Source: BAIKAL-G1 sp943369525 (GTDB lineage Bacteria; Cyanobacteriota; Cyanobacteriia; PCC-6307; Cyanobiaceae). From it: DNA of 64,000 nucleotides. The stretch's first letter is position 1. The number at the start of each line of letters is the position of its first letter. This document shows positions 34,922-43,031 of the stretch, one piece after another. Where the stretch lies: positions 1 to 64,000 of the forward strand of contig CALRNL020000012.1 in NCBI GenBank assembly GCA_943369525.1, in the 5' to 3' direction. Both the position numbers and the translations under genes were made by a program. The notes below the pieces were generated by a model that saw only the letters and a list, made by a program, of their open reading frames with translations, had not been told where the DNA came from and ran no database searches.

Positions 34922-36466
34922 CTACACCCTCTGCATGCCGCTGCCGCATCGCTGCCTGTCCCGATCCAGCTTGCGCTGCAGCCGCTGGTTAAGGCCCAGT
35001 TCCGCCCCGGCCCAGAGCCGATCGATCTCCCGGGTGAAATGGGCCGCGAGCAGGGGCGAGTCGATGATCATCAACACTTCATCGTTCTGATGGGCGGCCG
35101 ACGGACTCCAGTTGAAGCTGCCGGTGATCACCGTGCGGTTGTCGATCACGGCGACCTTGTGGTGAAGTTTGTCGCCCCTCGCCAGCCTGGGGGTGGCGAC
35201 CCCTTCCATGGGGCTGGCCAGGGGGCGGTTGCCGGCTTCCAGTTTGCAGTGGCGATCGGGCAGGGCCAGGCCCAGCAGGTCGAGCACTTCTGAAAAGGGG
35301 CGATTGGCAAAGCCGGGGTCGGCCAGCAGCCGGATTTGGACGCCCCTGGCCTTGAGCTGGCCCACGGTGTCGGCCAGGTTCTGGGCCGAAAAGACAAACA
35401 GGGCCATGTCCAGGCGGCGCTTGCTGCTCGAGAGCACCTGGGCCAGCAGGTTCAAGCCGTTGTGGGGATCGCTGCGGCGCTGGGGGGTAAACAGCAGGCG
35501 CACTTTGGTCGGGCCCACCATCACCGACTCCACTCCCCCCTGCTGCTTGGGGAGTCCGAACTGGCTATCGCTGCTCCCGCCCGGCCCATCGCCCCAGAAA
35601 CGGTTGAACTCGCCCACAAATCGCTTTGCCAGGGCCGGGCTGTCGATGCGCAGCAGGTGGTTGGCATTGCCGCGGGTGCGGGGATCGCCGGGATCGCCGT
35701 GGATGCAGGAGGGGGTGAAGTTGGCCGATCCCGTCACCACCAGCTGCCGGTCCACCACCAGAAATTTGGCGTGCATCAAACCGCTGCCGGCGCTGCCGTC
35801 TTCCCTGTCATCAATCACGGGCACGCCGCCCCGCCGCAGGATGGCCACCGCATCGCCCCGTTCGATTTCGCTTTGGCTGAGCACCCCGTTGTGGTCCTGG
35901 TCGGCCAGGGCCATCAGTTGCTGCCGGCGCAGGCGCAGCGTGGGACTGAGATCGGCCGCGTGTTCGTCGCTCCAAGGGGTGCTGTAGGTGTTCTCCAGCA
36001 CGACCCGCACGAGCAGCCCCTGCCGCTGTTTGGCGACCAGGGCTTCGGCCACCCGTGGCAGTGACAACTCCTGGACTGCGACCAGGACATCGCGTTTTGC
36101 GGAGTGAATCGCCGCCAGCAGCATGGCTTCGAGATCGTCGCCGGCGCGCTCTCGCCGGCTGATTGGACTTTGGTAGTGGTGGTCGGCCCGGTGGTTGAAG
36201 GCCACGGCAAAGCCCGGCGGCAGGGGCAACGCTTCGGGGGGCTGGCCGATGATTCTCCCGGCCTGGCTGCAACCGCCCAGGGCCAGGCCAAGGCAGGCCG
36301 TTAGGCCCAGGAGAGTGGGGCTCTGGAGGCTGGCTGTTGATCTCCAGCGGGCTGGTGGGCTTGGCTTGATCCGATCGGTGGCTTGCCATCGCCGGCGCCC
36401 CAGAACGCCCGTCGGCCAGGCAGGTTGCGGGGGACAGGCGGAGGTCCGATCCTGCAGTTCAGCCAT
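34922..36466 (-). CDS. Phospholipase D-like lipoprotein with EF-hand insertion
   Basis: The 514-residue product has a lipobox (GLALGGCSQ, Cys66 by this start) after a long N-region, so an internal start may be used. Two HKD half-sites are seen: HAKFLVVD (H232, K234, D239) followed by GSANFTPSC, and HHKVAVID (H435, K437, D442) followed by GSFNWSPSA. That is the bilobal phospholipase D fold, as in nucleases, cardiolipin synthases and some transferases. Between strands of the first lobe, DQDHNGVLSQSE (about 189-200) is a perfect EF-hand calcium loop (D1, D3, N5, E12). Calcium-regulated activity at the periplasmic face is an inference. Substrate unknown. Confidence 0.85.
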   Translation of the reverse strand: MAELQDRTSACPPQPAWPTGVLGRRRWQATDRIKPSPPARWRSTASLQSPTLLGLTACLGLALGGCSQAGRIIGQPPEALPLPPGFAVAFNHRADHHYQSPISRRERAGDDLEAMLLAAIHSAKRDVLVAVQELSLPRVAEALVAKQRQGLLVRVVLENTYSTPWSDEHAADLSPTLRLRRQQLMALADQDHNGVLSQSEIERGDAVAILRRGGVPVIDDREDGSAGSGLMHAKFLVVDRQLVVTGSANFTPSCIHGDPGDPRTRGNANHLLRIDSPALAKRFVGEFNRFWGDGPGGSSDSQFGLPKQQGGVESVMVGPTKVRLLFTPQRRSDPHNGLNLLAQVLSSSKRRLDMALFVFSAQNLADTVGQLKARGVQIRLLADPGFANRPFSEVLDLLGLALPDRHCKLEAGNRPLASPMEGVATPRLARGDKLHHKVAVIDNRTVITGSFNWSPSAAHQNDEVLMIIDSPLLAAHFTREIDRLWAGAELGLNQRLQRKLDRDRQRCGSGMQRV

Positions 36467-36612
36467 CGCCTCACCATCGCTGCAACCAGGGTTCCCGGCT
36501 TAGTCGCCCTCCGGCTCGTTGAGGCGGAAGTGGGGCCCCTGAGGTGAAGGGTTGGCCTTAGGGACTGGGGACCTGCTTGAGGACTCCCGATGGGGATCGC
36601 CCCCTGGCGGAC

Positions 36613-36813
36613 CTAGCCGTGGTGCGGCATTTCCGAGGTGCGCAGCATCAAGGTGAACCAGATGCAGCTCACGATGACGGCTGCCGCCACCCCGGCGCCA
36701 ATGCCGACCCGCACCATCAGGATCGGCACTAACAGGGGGACCACCACGGCTCCGGCCATGGGGGTGAGGGCCACGATTGGCTTGAGAACGCTGGTGGGGA
36801 TCGGGGAGGTCAT
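36613..36813 (-). CDS. Small two-span membrane protein
   Basis: ATG 36813 gives 66 residues: a short N-terminus, a first span (PMAGAVVVPLLVPILMV), a second span (GAGVAAAVIVSCIWFTLMLR) and a short tail. It starts 4 bases after the stop of the DUF4912 gene on the same strand, so they are probably cotranscribed. No family recognised; a longer frame upstream reads antisense to DUF4912 coding and was rejected. Confidence 0.6.
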   Translation of the reverse strand: MTSPIPTSVLKPIVALTPMAGAVVVPLLVPILMVRVGIGAGVAAAVIVSCIWFTLMLRTSEMPHHG

Positions 36814-36817
36814 CGGA

Positions 36818-37963
36818 TCAGAACCACTCGGCCACGGCTTGGCTTGCCGTGTTGGTGTTGTCTTCCGGGGTGCGCCGTTCAAATTCCAGGGTGATGTTGC
36901 GCTTCTGTTCGCCATCGGCGGCCACCGCCTTGATCGGATAGATCTGCTGGCCATCCCGGAAGGGCACCTGGACCCGGAAGGTGCCGTCGCTAGAGAGGGG
37001 CACATCCTCATCGCCGATGCTCAGGCGGGCCGAGGGATCGGTGGCGCCGTAGACGATCAGTTCGGCATCGGCCACCAGCCAGAAGGCCCGTTGCCGCGAG
37101 GCCAGGGCCCCGGCGCCGGATTCGTTGCGGCCGCTGGCCCAGACCCCCACCCCCGACGATTGGCCGCCGGCCGCCTGGGCCGTGGAGCCGGCCAGGGCAT
37201 CCTCATGGAAGGCTTCGGAGCCCCGACCCAGGTGGCGCCAGCGGGTGGCAGGCAGGGTGGCGGCTTGATAGAGGCGCTCGTGCAGGCCGTTGTCGCTGCT
37301 GCTCTCAGGGCTGGTGGCGCCTGGGGGAGCCTGGGTCGCAGGCAGCGGCGTGGTTTCCAGGGAGAAGGGCACGAACTGGTCGTAGATCTGCTCGCTGGGA
37401 TGGAGGGCTGGCACCCGGGCAACGGCCGAGGTGGCGAGCGAGATCCAACCACCGCCACCCTTGCGGTAGCCCAGCTCAACCCGGTAGTCCCGATCACTCA
37501 GGGGCACCGGCAAATACCACTCGGTGGCATGGCTGTTGACGGTCACCTCCTGGAGGGTGTGGGGGTGGCTGCCGCCGCCGCTCAGGCCGGTGACGTCGGC
37601 GACCCGCAGGCAGAGCTGGCTAGCCCCAGCCTGTTGGGCCTGCTGCCGGTCCCCATCGGAGATTTCCCAGAACACATAGGCCCATTGGGGATCCCGGGGG
37701 AGGAACACCACCCGGGTGTCGGACTCGGGGCGGGGGGCTGGTGCCAGGCCCGCTTCGAGGCTGCTCAGGCCGGGATCTCTCCAGGCCTGATCCACCGGGT
37801 CCTCGCCCCCAGCGGCTTTGCTGGCCAGGGGCTGGCGATCACTGATGGCGCTAACCAGCTGCTCCTTGGTTTTGCGGCTGTAGAGGGACACACCCAGATC
37901 GCTGGCGACCTGGCGCAGTTGCCTCAGGGTCATTTGGGCCAACGAAGACAGGGCTTGGCTCAC
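36818..37963 (-). CDS. DUF4912 protein with Rho N-terminal-like motif
   Basis: The 381-residue product starts at GTG 37963 with a small helical domain (SLAQMTLRQLRQVASDLGV, then YSRKTKEQLVSAIS), of the Rho N-terminal or SAP type. A variable linker is followed by DUF4912: FLPRDPQWAYVFWEISD, LQEVTVNSHATEWYLPVP, RDYRVELGY, ARVPALHPSEQIYDQFVP. A second half contains FWLVADAELIVYGATDP and VQVPFRDGQQIYPIKAVA, Ig-like. DUF4912 proteins are widespread in cyanobacteria with unknown role; the N-terminal motif suggests nucleic-acid binding. Confidence 0.82.
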   Translation of the reverse strand: MSQALSSLAQMTLRQLRQVASDLGVSLYSRKTKEQLVSAISDRQPLASKAAGGEDPVDQAWRDPGLSSLEAGLAPAPRPESDTRVVFLPRDPQWAYVFWEISDGDRQQAQQAGASQLCLRVADVTGLSGGGSHPHTLQEVTVNSHATEWYLPVPLSDRDYRVELGYRKGGGGWISLATSAVARVPALHPSEQIYDQFVPFSLETTPLPATQAPPGATSPESSSDNGLHERLYQAATLPATRWRHLGRGSEAFHEDALAGSTAQAAGGQSSGVGVWASGRNESGAGALASRQRAFWLVADAELIVYGATDPSARLSIGDEDVPLSSDGTFRVQVPFRDGQQIYPIKAVAADGEQKRNITLEFERRTPEDNTNTASQAVAEWF

Positions 37964-38082
37964 AGCGCCTCCAGATTTCTTTCGGGATCAGTCTGCACAA
38001 CTTTTCGGCCATCCCCGGGTCCCACCCCTTTGTCGTCAGGATCCACTGACCCCCGAGCCCGGCCCATCCCAGTGCTGGACAC

Positions 38083-38111
38083 AAAAAAAGTGGCGGGGTG
38101 GCCCGCCACTT
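38083..38111 (-). terminator. Rho-independent terminator of cpcG
   Basis: On the minus strand AAGTGGCGGG (38102-38111) pairs with CCCGCCACTT (38088-38097) and is followed by a T-run of seven (38083-38089). It lies 26 bases past the cpcG stop. Confidence 0.85.
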
Positions 38112-38136
38112 GGGTGCTGCAAATGGGCTGCGGGGC

Positions 38137-38913
38137 TCAGCGGCCCAGGCTGCGGTAGGGGACTTTCGCCAGGTAGTCGATGTTGGCACTGCCGCCGGAG
38201 TTGCCGCGGGTGCGGGTGGCGGGCAGGGTGCGCACCCAGGCCAGGTAGTCCTCGGGGTAGCCGCCGCGACGCTGGCTGGCGCGCTCGGGCAGGCTGCGGG
38301 CCGTACCGGTGTAGATGATCTGGGGGAAGCCCAGAACATTGCGGTGGTAGGCCTCGTAGCGGGGGGTGGTGATGTTGAAGGGGGTTTCGCCCAGGTCACG
38401 GGAGCCCACCACCCGGTTGCGGTGGTAGGGCACCGTGTCGTAGCCGAAGGCGTCGAGATACTCCTGGCTATTGAGGATGTCATCAACAGCGCCCCGGATT
38501 CCCCGGGTCATGATCACCGCCGACCAGGCGATCTCTTCCGCTTTGCCATACACCTGGCGGCCCAGCAGCTTTTCCACGAGGTGGCGGGCCACCCGGTAGT
38601 TGCTGTTGAGGTTGTAGAAGCTGCGGGTGAAGGTATCGGACAGGCACAGGGAGCGAATGAAATCGCGCACCGTGATTTGACCGTCACGCAACTGGGATTC
38701 CAGGGTGCGGTCCCGATCCACCTTGAAAGCGTGGAAGAAGATCTGGCGGTAGGCCGCTTCGATGACGAAGTTTTGATCTTCACGATCAATGGCTTTGTCA
38801 AGGGATACGGCTTTCGGATCCTCATCCGAACCCACCCGCAGATCCTTCACGCGAGAATTCTGCGTGCTGGGCGCGTACTTCAGAAGAGGAAGGGCCACTC
38901 GAAACTTCGGCAT
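38137..38913 (-). CDS. cpcG: Phycobilisome rod-core linker polypeptide
   Basis: The 258-residue protein begins with the CpcG-type MPKFRVALPLLKYAPSTQNSR and contains the pfam00427 linker domain (about 35-170): NFVIEAAYRQIFFHAFKVDR, ESQLRDGQITVRDFIRSLCL, YRVARHLVEKLLGR, RGIRGAVDDILNSQEYLDAFG, VPYHRNR. The C-terminal segment is the basic tail that attaches to the allophycocyanin core. CpcG joins phycocyanin rods to the core of the phycobilisome on the thylakoid surface. A strong terminator follows, and the upstream 80 bases separate it from the cpcS-type lyase gene, a likely promoter region. Confidence 0.95.
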   Translation of the reverse strand: MPKFRVALPLLKYAPSTQNSRVKDLRVGSDEDPKAVSLDKAIDREDQNFVIEAAYRQIFFHAFKVDRDRTLESQLRDGQITVRDFIRSLCLSDTFTRSFYNLNSNYRVARHLVEKLLGRQVYGKAEEIAWSAVIMTRGIRGAVDDILNSQEYLDAFGYDTVPYHRNRVVGSRDLGETPFNITTPRYEAYHRNVLGFPQIIYTGTARSLPERASQRRGGYPEDYLAWVRTLPATRTRGNSGGSANIDYLAKVPYRSLGR

Positions 38914-38991
38914 CCGTCGCCGCTGATCGTAGAAGTCCGCCCTCGGGGCGACCGGTTAGCCCGGGCCAGGGCTCACAGTCCGTAACGTTCC

Positions 38992-39666
38992 CTACCAGCC
39001 CAGGGGCGACAGGGTGGCGCTGGCGCCGGGGCTGCTGCCGGCGGCGGCCGGGCTGGCGTCCAGGTCTGGCCCGTCCTCCTCGCTGCAGCGGGTTTCCACG
39101 CAGAAGGAGGCCGTGTTGGAGAGCCCCTCCACCGTGCTGGTGCGCAGGCGCACATTCGGCCCGGCAAAGGAGAAGCGCTCTAGGGAGCTCATCGTTTCGT
39201 AGGCGGTGCTCAGCAGCAGGTCGTCCCGGTCGTCCATGCGGAAGTGGCCGGCCACCGGTGCCGTTTCGGCGTAGCCCCGGTCCCGCAGCAGCAGGCCGGC
39301 CCGGCCGCGTCCATCGGTGGGGATCAGGCCGAAGACACTCTCGCCCTGGTGGTCCTCGCCGGCCCTGTCCCAGGCCATCGAGCCACTCCAGCGCACCCGG
39401 CAGCCGCCCACCAGCCCGGCGGGATCCTGGCCATGGAGCTGGGCAATCGCCGCCAGGCGGGGATCGTCCACCAGCAACTCCTCCACCACGATCAGGGAGC
39501 CGCCGGCCTCAGCGCGGCGGTGCAGCAGGTGGTGGCTGCTGCGCTGGGAGCGCCAGCGCCCACAGCTCAACTGGAAAAAGCTGAGGGCATCGTTGATCGC
39601 CAGGGGACCTGGGCCCTGGGGGCTGCGGGCGGAGGGGCTGCTGGAGACCGGCTCAGGGCTGCTCAA
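38992..39666 (-). CDS. CpcS/CpeS-family bilin lyase
   Basis: The 224-residue protein contains the lipocalin-like CpcS core: NDALSFFQLSCGRWRSQRSS, HRRAEAGGSLIVVEELLVDD, VRWSGSMAWD, GLLLRDRGYAE, VAGHFRMDDRDDLLLSTAYE, ERFSFAGPNVRLRTSTVEGL. This family attaches phycocyanobilin to the Cys-84 position of phycobiliprotein subunits; CpcS or CpeS type cannot be decided here. Start is TTG 39666, overlapping the previous stop as TTGA, so it is translationally coupled to the gene upstream. The last 30 residues are Ser/Gly/Ala-rich. A clear gap separates it from cpcG. Confidence 0.9.
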   Translation of the reverse strand: MSSPEPVSSSPSARSPQGPGPLAINDALSFFQLSCGRWRSQRSSHHLLHRRAEAGGSLIVVEELLVDDPRLAAIAQLHGQDPAGLVGGCRVRWSGSMAWDRAGEDHQGESVFGLIPTDGRGRAGLLLRDRGYAETAPVAGHFRMDDRDDLLLSTAYETMSSLERFSFAGPNVRLRTSTVEGLSNTASFCVETRCSEEDGPDLDASPAAAGSSPGASATLSPLGW

Positions 39667-40070
39667 GGGAACGACTCAGATCCCCTGATCTTCTCAATGC
39701 GGCGGTCCGCCTGGCGATGGGCCCAGGCCACCAGCTCCGCCAGGCCTAGGTCCAGGGGGCCGGCGGGCTCCTGCTGCGGTGGCCAGATCCCCGGGTTGGG
39801 GGCGCCCCTTTCTTGGGCGATGGCTTCGAGCTGGATGCCGGCCCCTTGCAGCTGGTCGAGGAAGGCCTGGCAAAAGCCCGGGTCGGCCTGCAGTTCCGGG
39901 TGGGCCAAGGCCCAGGCCAGCAGCATGGCCCGGTCGGGAAGGGGACCGCTGCGGCGGCCTGCGGCCGCCTGGAGGCTGCGCAGGCTGTGGGCCAGCAGGC
40001 GCAGGTGGTGGCGCTCCAGGGCGGGTAGCAAGCTGGCTTCCAGCTCGGCCAGCTCTTCGGGAGTTAGCAC
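39663..40070 (-). CDS. Conserved-looking hypothetical protein between sufR and the bilin lyase gene
   Basis: From GTG 40070 the 135-residue protein is helical and soluble: LTPEELAELEASLLPALERH, LRLLAHSLRSLQAAA, RAMLLAWALAHPELQADPGF, LDLGLAELVAWAHRQADRRI. It overlaps sufR by 7 bases and the bilin lyase gene by 4 (TTGA). The longer frame to 40244 reads into sufR and was rejected. Function unknown. It looks like a linker gene of a coupled sufR-hypothetical-lyase unit. Confidence 0.65.
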   Translation of the reverse strand: MLTPEELAELEASLLPALERHHLRLLAHSLRSLQAAAGRRSGPLPDRAMLLAWALAHPELQADPGFCQAFLDQLQGAGIQLEAIAQERGAPNPGIWPPQQEPAGPLDLGLAELVAWAHRQADRRIEKIRGSESFP

Positions 40071-40933
40071 CCTGGCCCGGGGGATGGGGCCCCATGGAGC
40101 TGGAGGCGGAAGCCGCAGGAGTGGCCCCCCTCCAGGCGCCAATGGACGCGATCCACTTGGCAGTCGGGGAAGGTGTGGCGGATCAGTTGTAGCTCCTGGT
40201 CGCAGACCTGGGGAAACTGCTCGGCGATCCGCATCACCGAGCAATGGAATTCACTCATCACCCAGCCCGGGCCATCGCTGTCCCGCTGGAACTCGGCCAC
40301 GTAGCCGTCGCGGCGGCGTAGGTCCACGAGCCGCTCGATCCGTTCAGCCAGGGAGCCGGAGCCGATGTTCTGGCGATAGACCGCTGCCTGGGTTGCCGCC
40401 TGTTCGGCCAGCAGCTGGGCCACGGTTTGGGCGGGCAGGGTGGCGGCCAGGGAATCGAGCAGGCCGAGGGCAAAATGCTCACTGCCATCAGGGAAGCGGG
40501 TGCGGCCTTCGCGGGTCAGGCCCCAGCGGTTGCTAGGCCGGCCCGGGCCTTCGGCGCTGGGACTGGCCACCACCAGGCCATCGTCTTCGAGGGAGCGCAG
40601 ATGGCGGCGCATCACCTGCACGGACACCACCAGCTGTTGGGCCAGGTCTGCGGCGGTGGCCTCGCCCTGGCGCAGTAGCAGGGTCAGCACCGCGTCGCGG
40701 GTTGGGGCCGGGCCAGCTGTTGCCGATGGGGAAATCCCTGCCGATGGGGCGGACCCTGCCGCCGCTGCGCGGGAAGCCCTGTCGCTCGCCTCGCCTAGGG
40801 GAGGGGGCCCGGGCCGCGGGGACTCCCCGACCCTGCTGCCCTGCTGGCTCGCCGTACTTGACGTGGGTTGGGCGGACAGTGTCATGGCCCTGGTCATGGC
40901 CCTGGTCTTGGCCGGAGCCTGGACCTCCACCAT
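40064..40933 (-). CDS. sufR: Iron-sulfur cluster biosynthesis regulator SufR
   Basis: From ATG 40933 the protein has an Ala/Ser-rich N-terminal extension of about 65 residues, then a winged helix (RDAVLTLLLRQGEATAADLA, QQLVVSVQVMRRHLRSLEDD, GRPSNRWGLT) and the C-terminal sensor with cysteines in EFHCSVMRI, FPQVCDQELQ, TFPDCQVD and GHSCGF. Three of these bind the 4Fe-4S cluster in PCC 6803 SufR. SufR represses the suf operon when the cluster is bound. Divergent from ftrC-sufBCDS across about 250 bases, as in other cyanobacteria. Longer frames upstream to 41077 are possible; another start is near 40885. Confidence 0.9.
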   Translation of the reverse strand: MVEVQAPAKTRAMTRAMTLSAQPTSSTASQQGSRVGESPRPGPPPLGEASDRASRAAAAGSAPSAGISPSATAGPAPTRDAVLTLLLRQGEATAADLAQQLVVSVQVMRRHLRSLEDDGLVVASPSAEGPGRPSNRWGLTREGRTRFPDGSEHFALGLLDSLAATLPAQTVAQLLAEQAATQAAVYRQNIGSGSLAERIERLVDLRRRDGYVAEFQRDSDGPGWVMSEFHCSVMRIAEQFPQVCDQELQLIRHTFPDCQVDRVHWRLEGGHSCGFRLQLHGAPSPGPGC

Positions 40934-41044
40934 GCCACGTTTGTTTTGCTGTTGTTGCCTTGGCCCTGGGGCAGCCTGGGCTGGATCGGCCTGGGCAGGG
41001 CGGCCTAGGGGGCTGGGTTGGCGCGGGGCCCAATTGGCCCCCAG

Positions 41045-41060
41045 CAACCGGCGCCGGGTT
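41045..41060. promoter_or_regulatory. Imperfect palindrome in the sufR-ftrC interval, candidate operator
   Basis: CAACCGGCGCCGGGTT (41045-41060) sits between the divergent sufR and ftrC starts. The known SufR site in PCC 6803 is CAAC-N6-GTTG; this has the CAAC half but only GGGTT on the other side, so it is a weak match. Confidence 0.25.
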
Positions 41061-41185
41061 CGGTGCCCTAGGCTCAATCCTAAGGAAACCCCCAGGTTTC
41101 GTTATTGCTGCCATCTGCCTTTTCGGGCCCCCAGGGCCTGGCCGGGCACCCTTTCTGGCACGACTTCGCCGTTCACTTGCCGCCC

Positions 41186-41554
41186 ATGTCCGACACCCCA
41201 ACCTCCACCGAGGCGACCAAGGCCAGTGACAGCCTTGAGGTGATCCGCAAGTTTGCCGAGACCTACGCCCAGCGCACCGGCACCTACTTCTGCATCGACT
41301 CCGGCGTGACGGCGGTGGTGTTGGAGGGGCTGGCCCGCCATAAGGACGAGCTCGGCGGTGCCCTCTGCCCTTGTCGCCACTACGAGGACAAGCAGGCCGA
41401 GGTCCAACAGGCCTTTTGGAACTGCCCTTGCGTGCCCATGCGCGAGCGCAAGGAATGCCATTGCATGCTGTTTCTCACCGAAGACAACGCCTTCCGCTGT
41501 GACAAGCAGACCATCTCAACTGAAGAGATTCAGGCCCATTGCTCCCTTGGATAG
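41186..41554 (+). CDS. ftrC: Ferredoxin-thioredoxin reductase catalytic chain
   Basis: From ATG 41186 the 122-residue protein carries the diagnostic motif CPC-X16-CPC-X8-CHC (Cys 61, 63, 80, 82, 91, 93) for the redox disulfide and 4Fe-4S cluster. It transfers electrons from ferredoxin to thioredoxin, giving light-dependent thiol control. The stop is followed by 6 bases and then sufB, so it is the first gene of the suf operon. The longest frame to 41105 adds 27 residues unlike the family. The variable chain gene ftrV is not in the window. Confidence 0.95.
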   Translation: MSDTPTSTEATKASDSLEVIRKFAETYAQRTGTYFCIDSGVTAVVLEGLARHKDELGGALCPCRHYEDKQAEVQQAFWNCPCVPMRERKECHCMLFLTEDNAFRCDKQTISTEEIQAHCSLG

Positions 41555-41560
41555 ACGGCC

Positions 41561-43003
41561 ATGACCGCTGCAGCCAGCGTTGGTGATCTCGTCAGTCAGC
41601 CGTACAAGTACGGGTTCGTGACTGATATTGAAACTGAAAAAATCGCCAAGGGCCTCAGTGAGGACGTGGTGCGGCTGATTTCCAGTAAAAAGGACGAACC
41701 CGCCTTTCTGCTGGAATTCAGGCTGAGGGCCTACCGTCAATGGCTGCAGATGGAAACACCCGATTGGGCTGCCCTGGGTTATCCGGCGATTGATTTTCAA
41801 AATATTATTTATTACGCGGCTCCTAAGCAACGTGATAAGAAGGCAAGCCTCGATGAGGTGGACCCGAAGCTGCTCGAAACCTTCGACAAGCTGGGCATTC
41901 CGTTGAGTGAGCAGAAGCGCCTCACTAATGTGGCCGTGGATGCCGTTTTTGACAGCGTTTCGATCGCCACTACCTACAAGGAAAAACTGGCCGAGCATGG
42001 GGTTATTTTCTGCTCGATTAGTGAGGCTGTGAAAGAGCATCCTGAGCTGATCGAGCGCTACTTGGGCACGGTTGTCCCCAGCAACGACAACTACTATTCG
42101 GCCCTCAACTCGGCTGTTTTTAGTGATGGATCCTTCGTGTTCATCCCCAAGGGGGTCGAATGTCCGATGGAGCTCTCCACCTACTTCCGCATCAATTCGG
42201 GCGACACCGGCCAGTTTGAGCGCACCTTGATCGTGGCGGAAGAAGGGGCTTCGGTGAGTTACCTGGAGGGCTGCACGGCCCCCATGTTCGATACCAACCA
42301 ACTCCACGCGGCCGTGGTTGAACTGGTGGTCCTGGATGATGCCTCGATCAAGTATTCCACCGTGCAGAACTGGTACGCCGGCGATGAACATGGCGTGGGG
42401 GGGATCTACAACTTCGTGACCAAGCGGGGCCACTGCCGCGGCGATCGCAGCAAGATCAGCTGGACCCAGGTGGAAACCGGTTCGGCAATCACCTGGAAAT
42501 ACCCCAGTTGCGTGCTTCAGGGCGCTGATTCGGTCGGTGAATTCTATTCGGTTGCCCTCACGAACAACCATCAGCAGGCCGATACCGGCTCCAAAATGGT
42601 GCATGTGGGTCCCCGCACCCGCTCCACGATCGTCAGCAAGGGCATCAGCGCGGGCCATTCCGCCAACAGCTATCGGGGCCTGGTTCAGATTGGTCCTAAG
42701 GCCGTGGGAGCCCGCAATTACAGCCAGTGCGACTCGATGTTGATTGGCGACCAGGCCGCCGCCAACACCTATCCCTACATCCGCTCCCAGCAGCCCCAAG
42801 CTTCGGTGGAGCATGAGGCCAGCACCTGTCGCATGTCCGAAGACCAGCTTTTCTATCTGCAGAGCCGGGGCATTGCCTTTGAGGAGGCCGTGTCCATGAT
42901 GGTGAGTGGCTTCTGCCGCGACGTGTTCAACCAGTTGCCGATGGAGTTCGCTGCCGAAGCGGACAAGTTGCTCGCCCTGAAGTTGGAAGGGTCGGTCGGC
43001 TAG
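41561..43003 (+). CDS. sufB: Fe-S assembly scaffold SufB
   Basis: The 480-residue protein shows the SufB hallmarks: N-terminal SQPYKYGFVTDIETEKIAKG, RLRAYRQWLQMETPDW, the conserved core VSYLEGCTAPMFDTNQLHAA, KYSTVQNWYAGDEHGVGG, and C-terminal HEASTCRMSEDQLFYLQSRG. SufB, with SufC and SufD, forms the SufBC2D scaffold where clusters are built. It is the second gene in the ftrC-sufBCDS operon, 6 bases after ftrC. Confidence 0.97.
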   Translation: MTAAASVGDLVSQPYKYGFVTDIETEKIAKGLSEDVVRLISSKKDEPAFLLEFRLRAYRQWLQMETPDWAALGYPAIDFQNIIYYAAPKQRDKKASLDEVDPKLLETFDKLGIPLSEQKRLTNVAVDAVFDSVSIATTYKEKLAEHGVIFCSISEAVKEHPELIERYLGTVVPSNDNYYSALNSAVFSDGSFVFIPKGVECPMELSTYFRINSGDTGQFERTLIVAEEGASVSYLEGCTAPMFDTNQLHAAVVELVVLDDASIKYSTVQNWYAGDEHGVGGIYNFVTKRGHCRGDRSKISWTQVETGSAITWKYPSCVLQGADSVGEFYSVALTNNHQQADTGSKMVHVGPRTRSTIVSKGISAGHSANSYRGLVQIGPKAVGARNYSQCDSMLIGDQAAANTYPYIRSQQPQASVEHEASTCRMSEDQLFYLQSRGIAFEEAVSMMVSGFCRDVFNQLPMEFAAEADKLLALKLEGSVG

Positions 43004-43031
43004 GCCGGCGATCCGCCCTTCGCTGCTGTCC

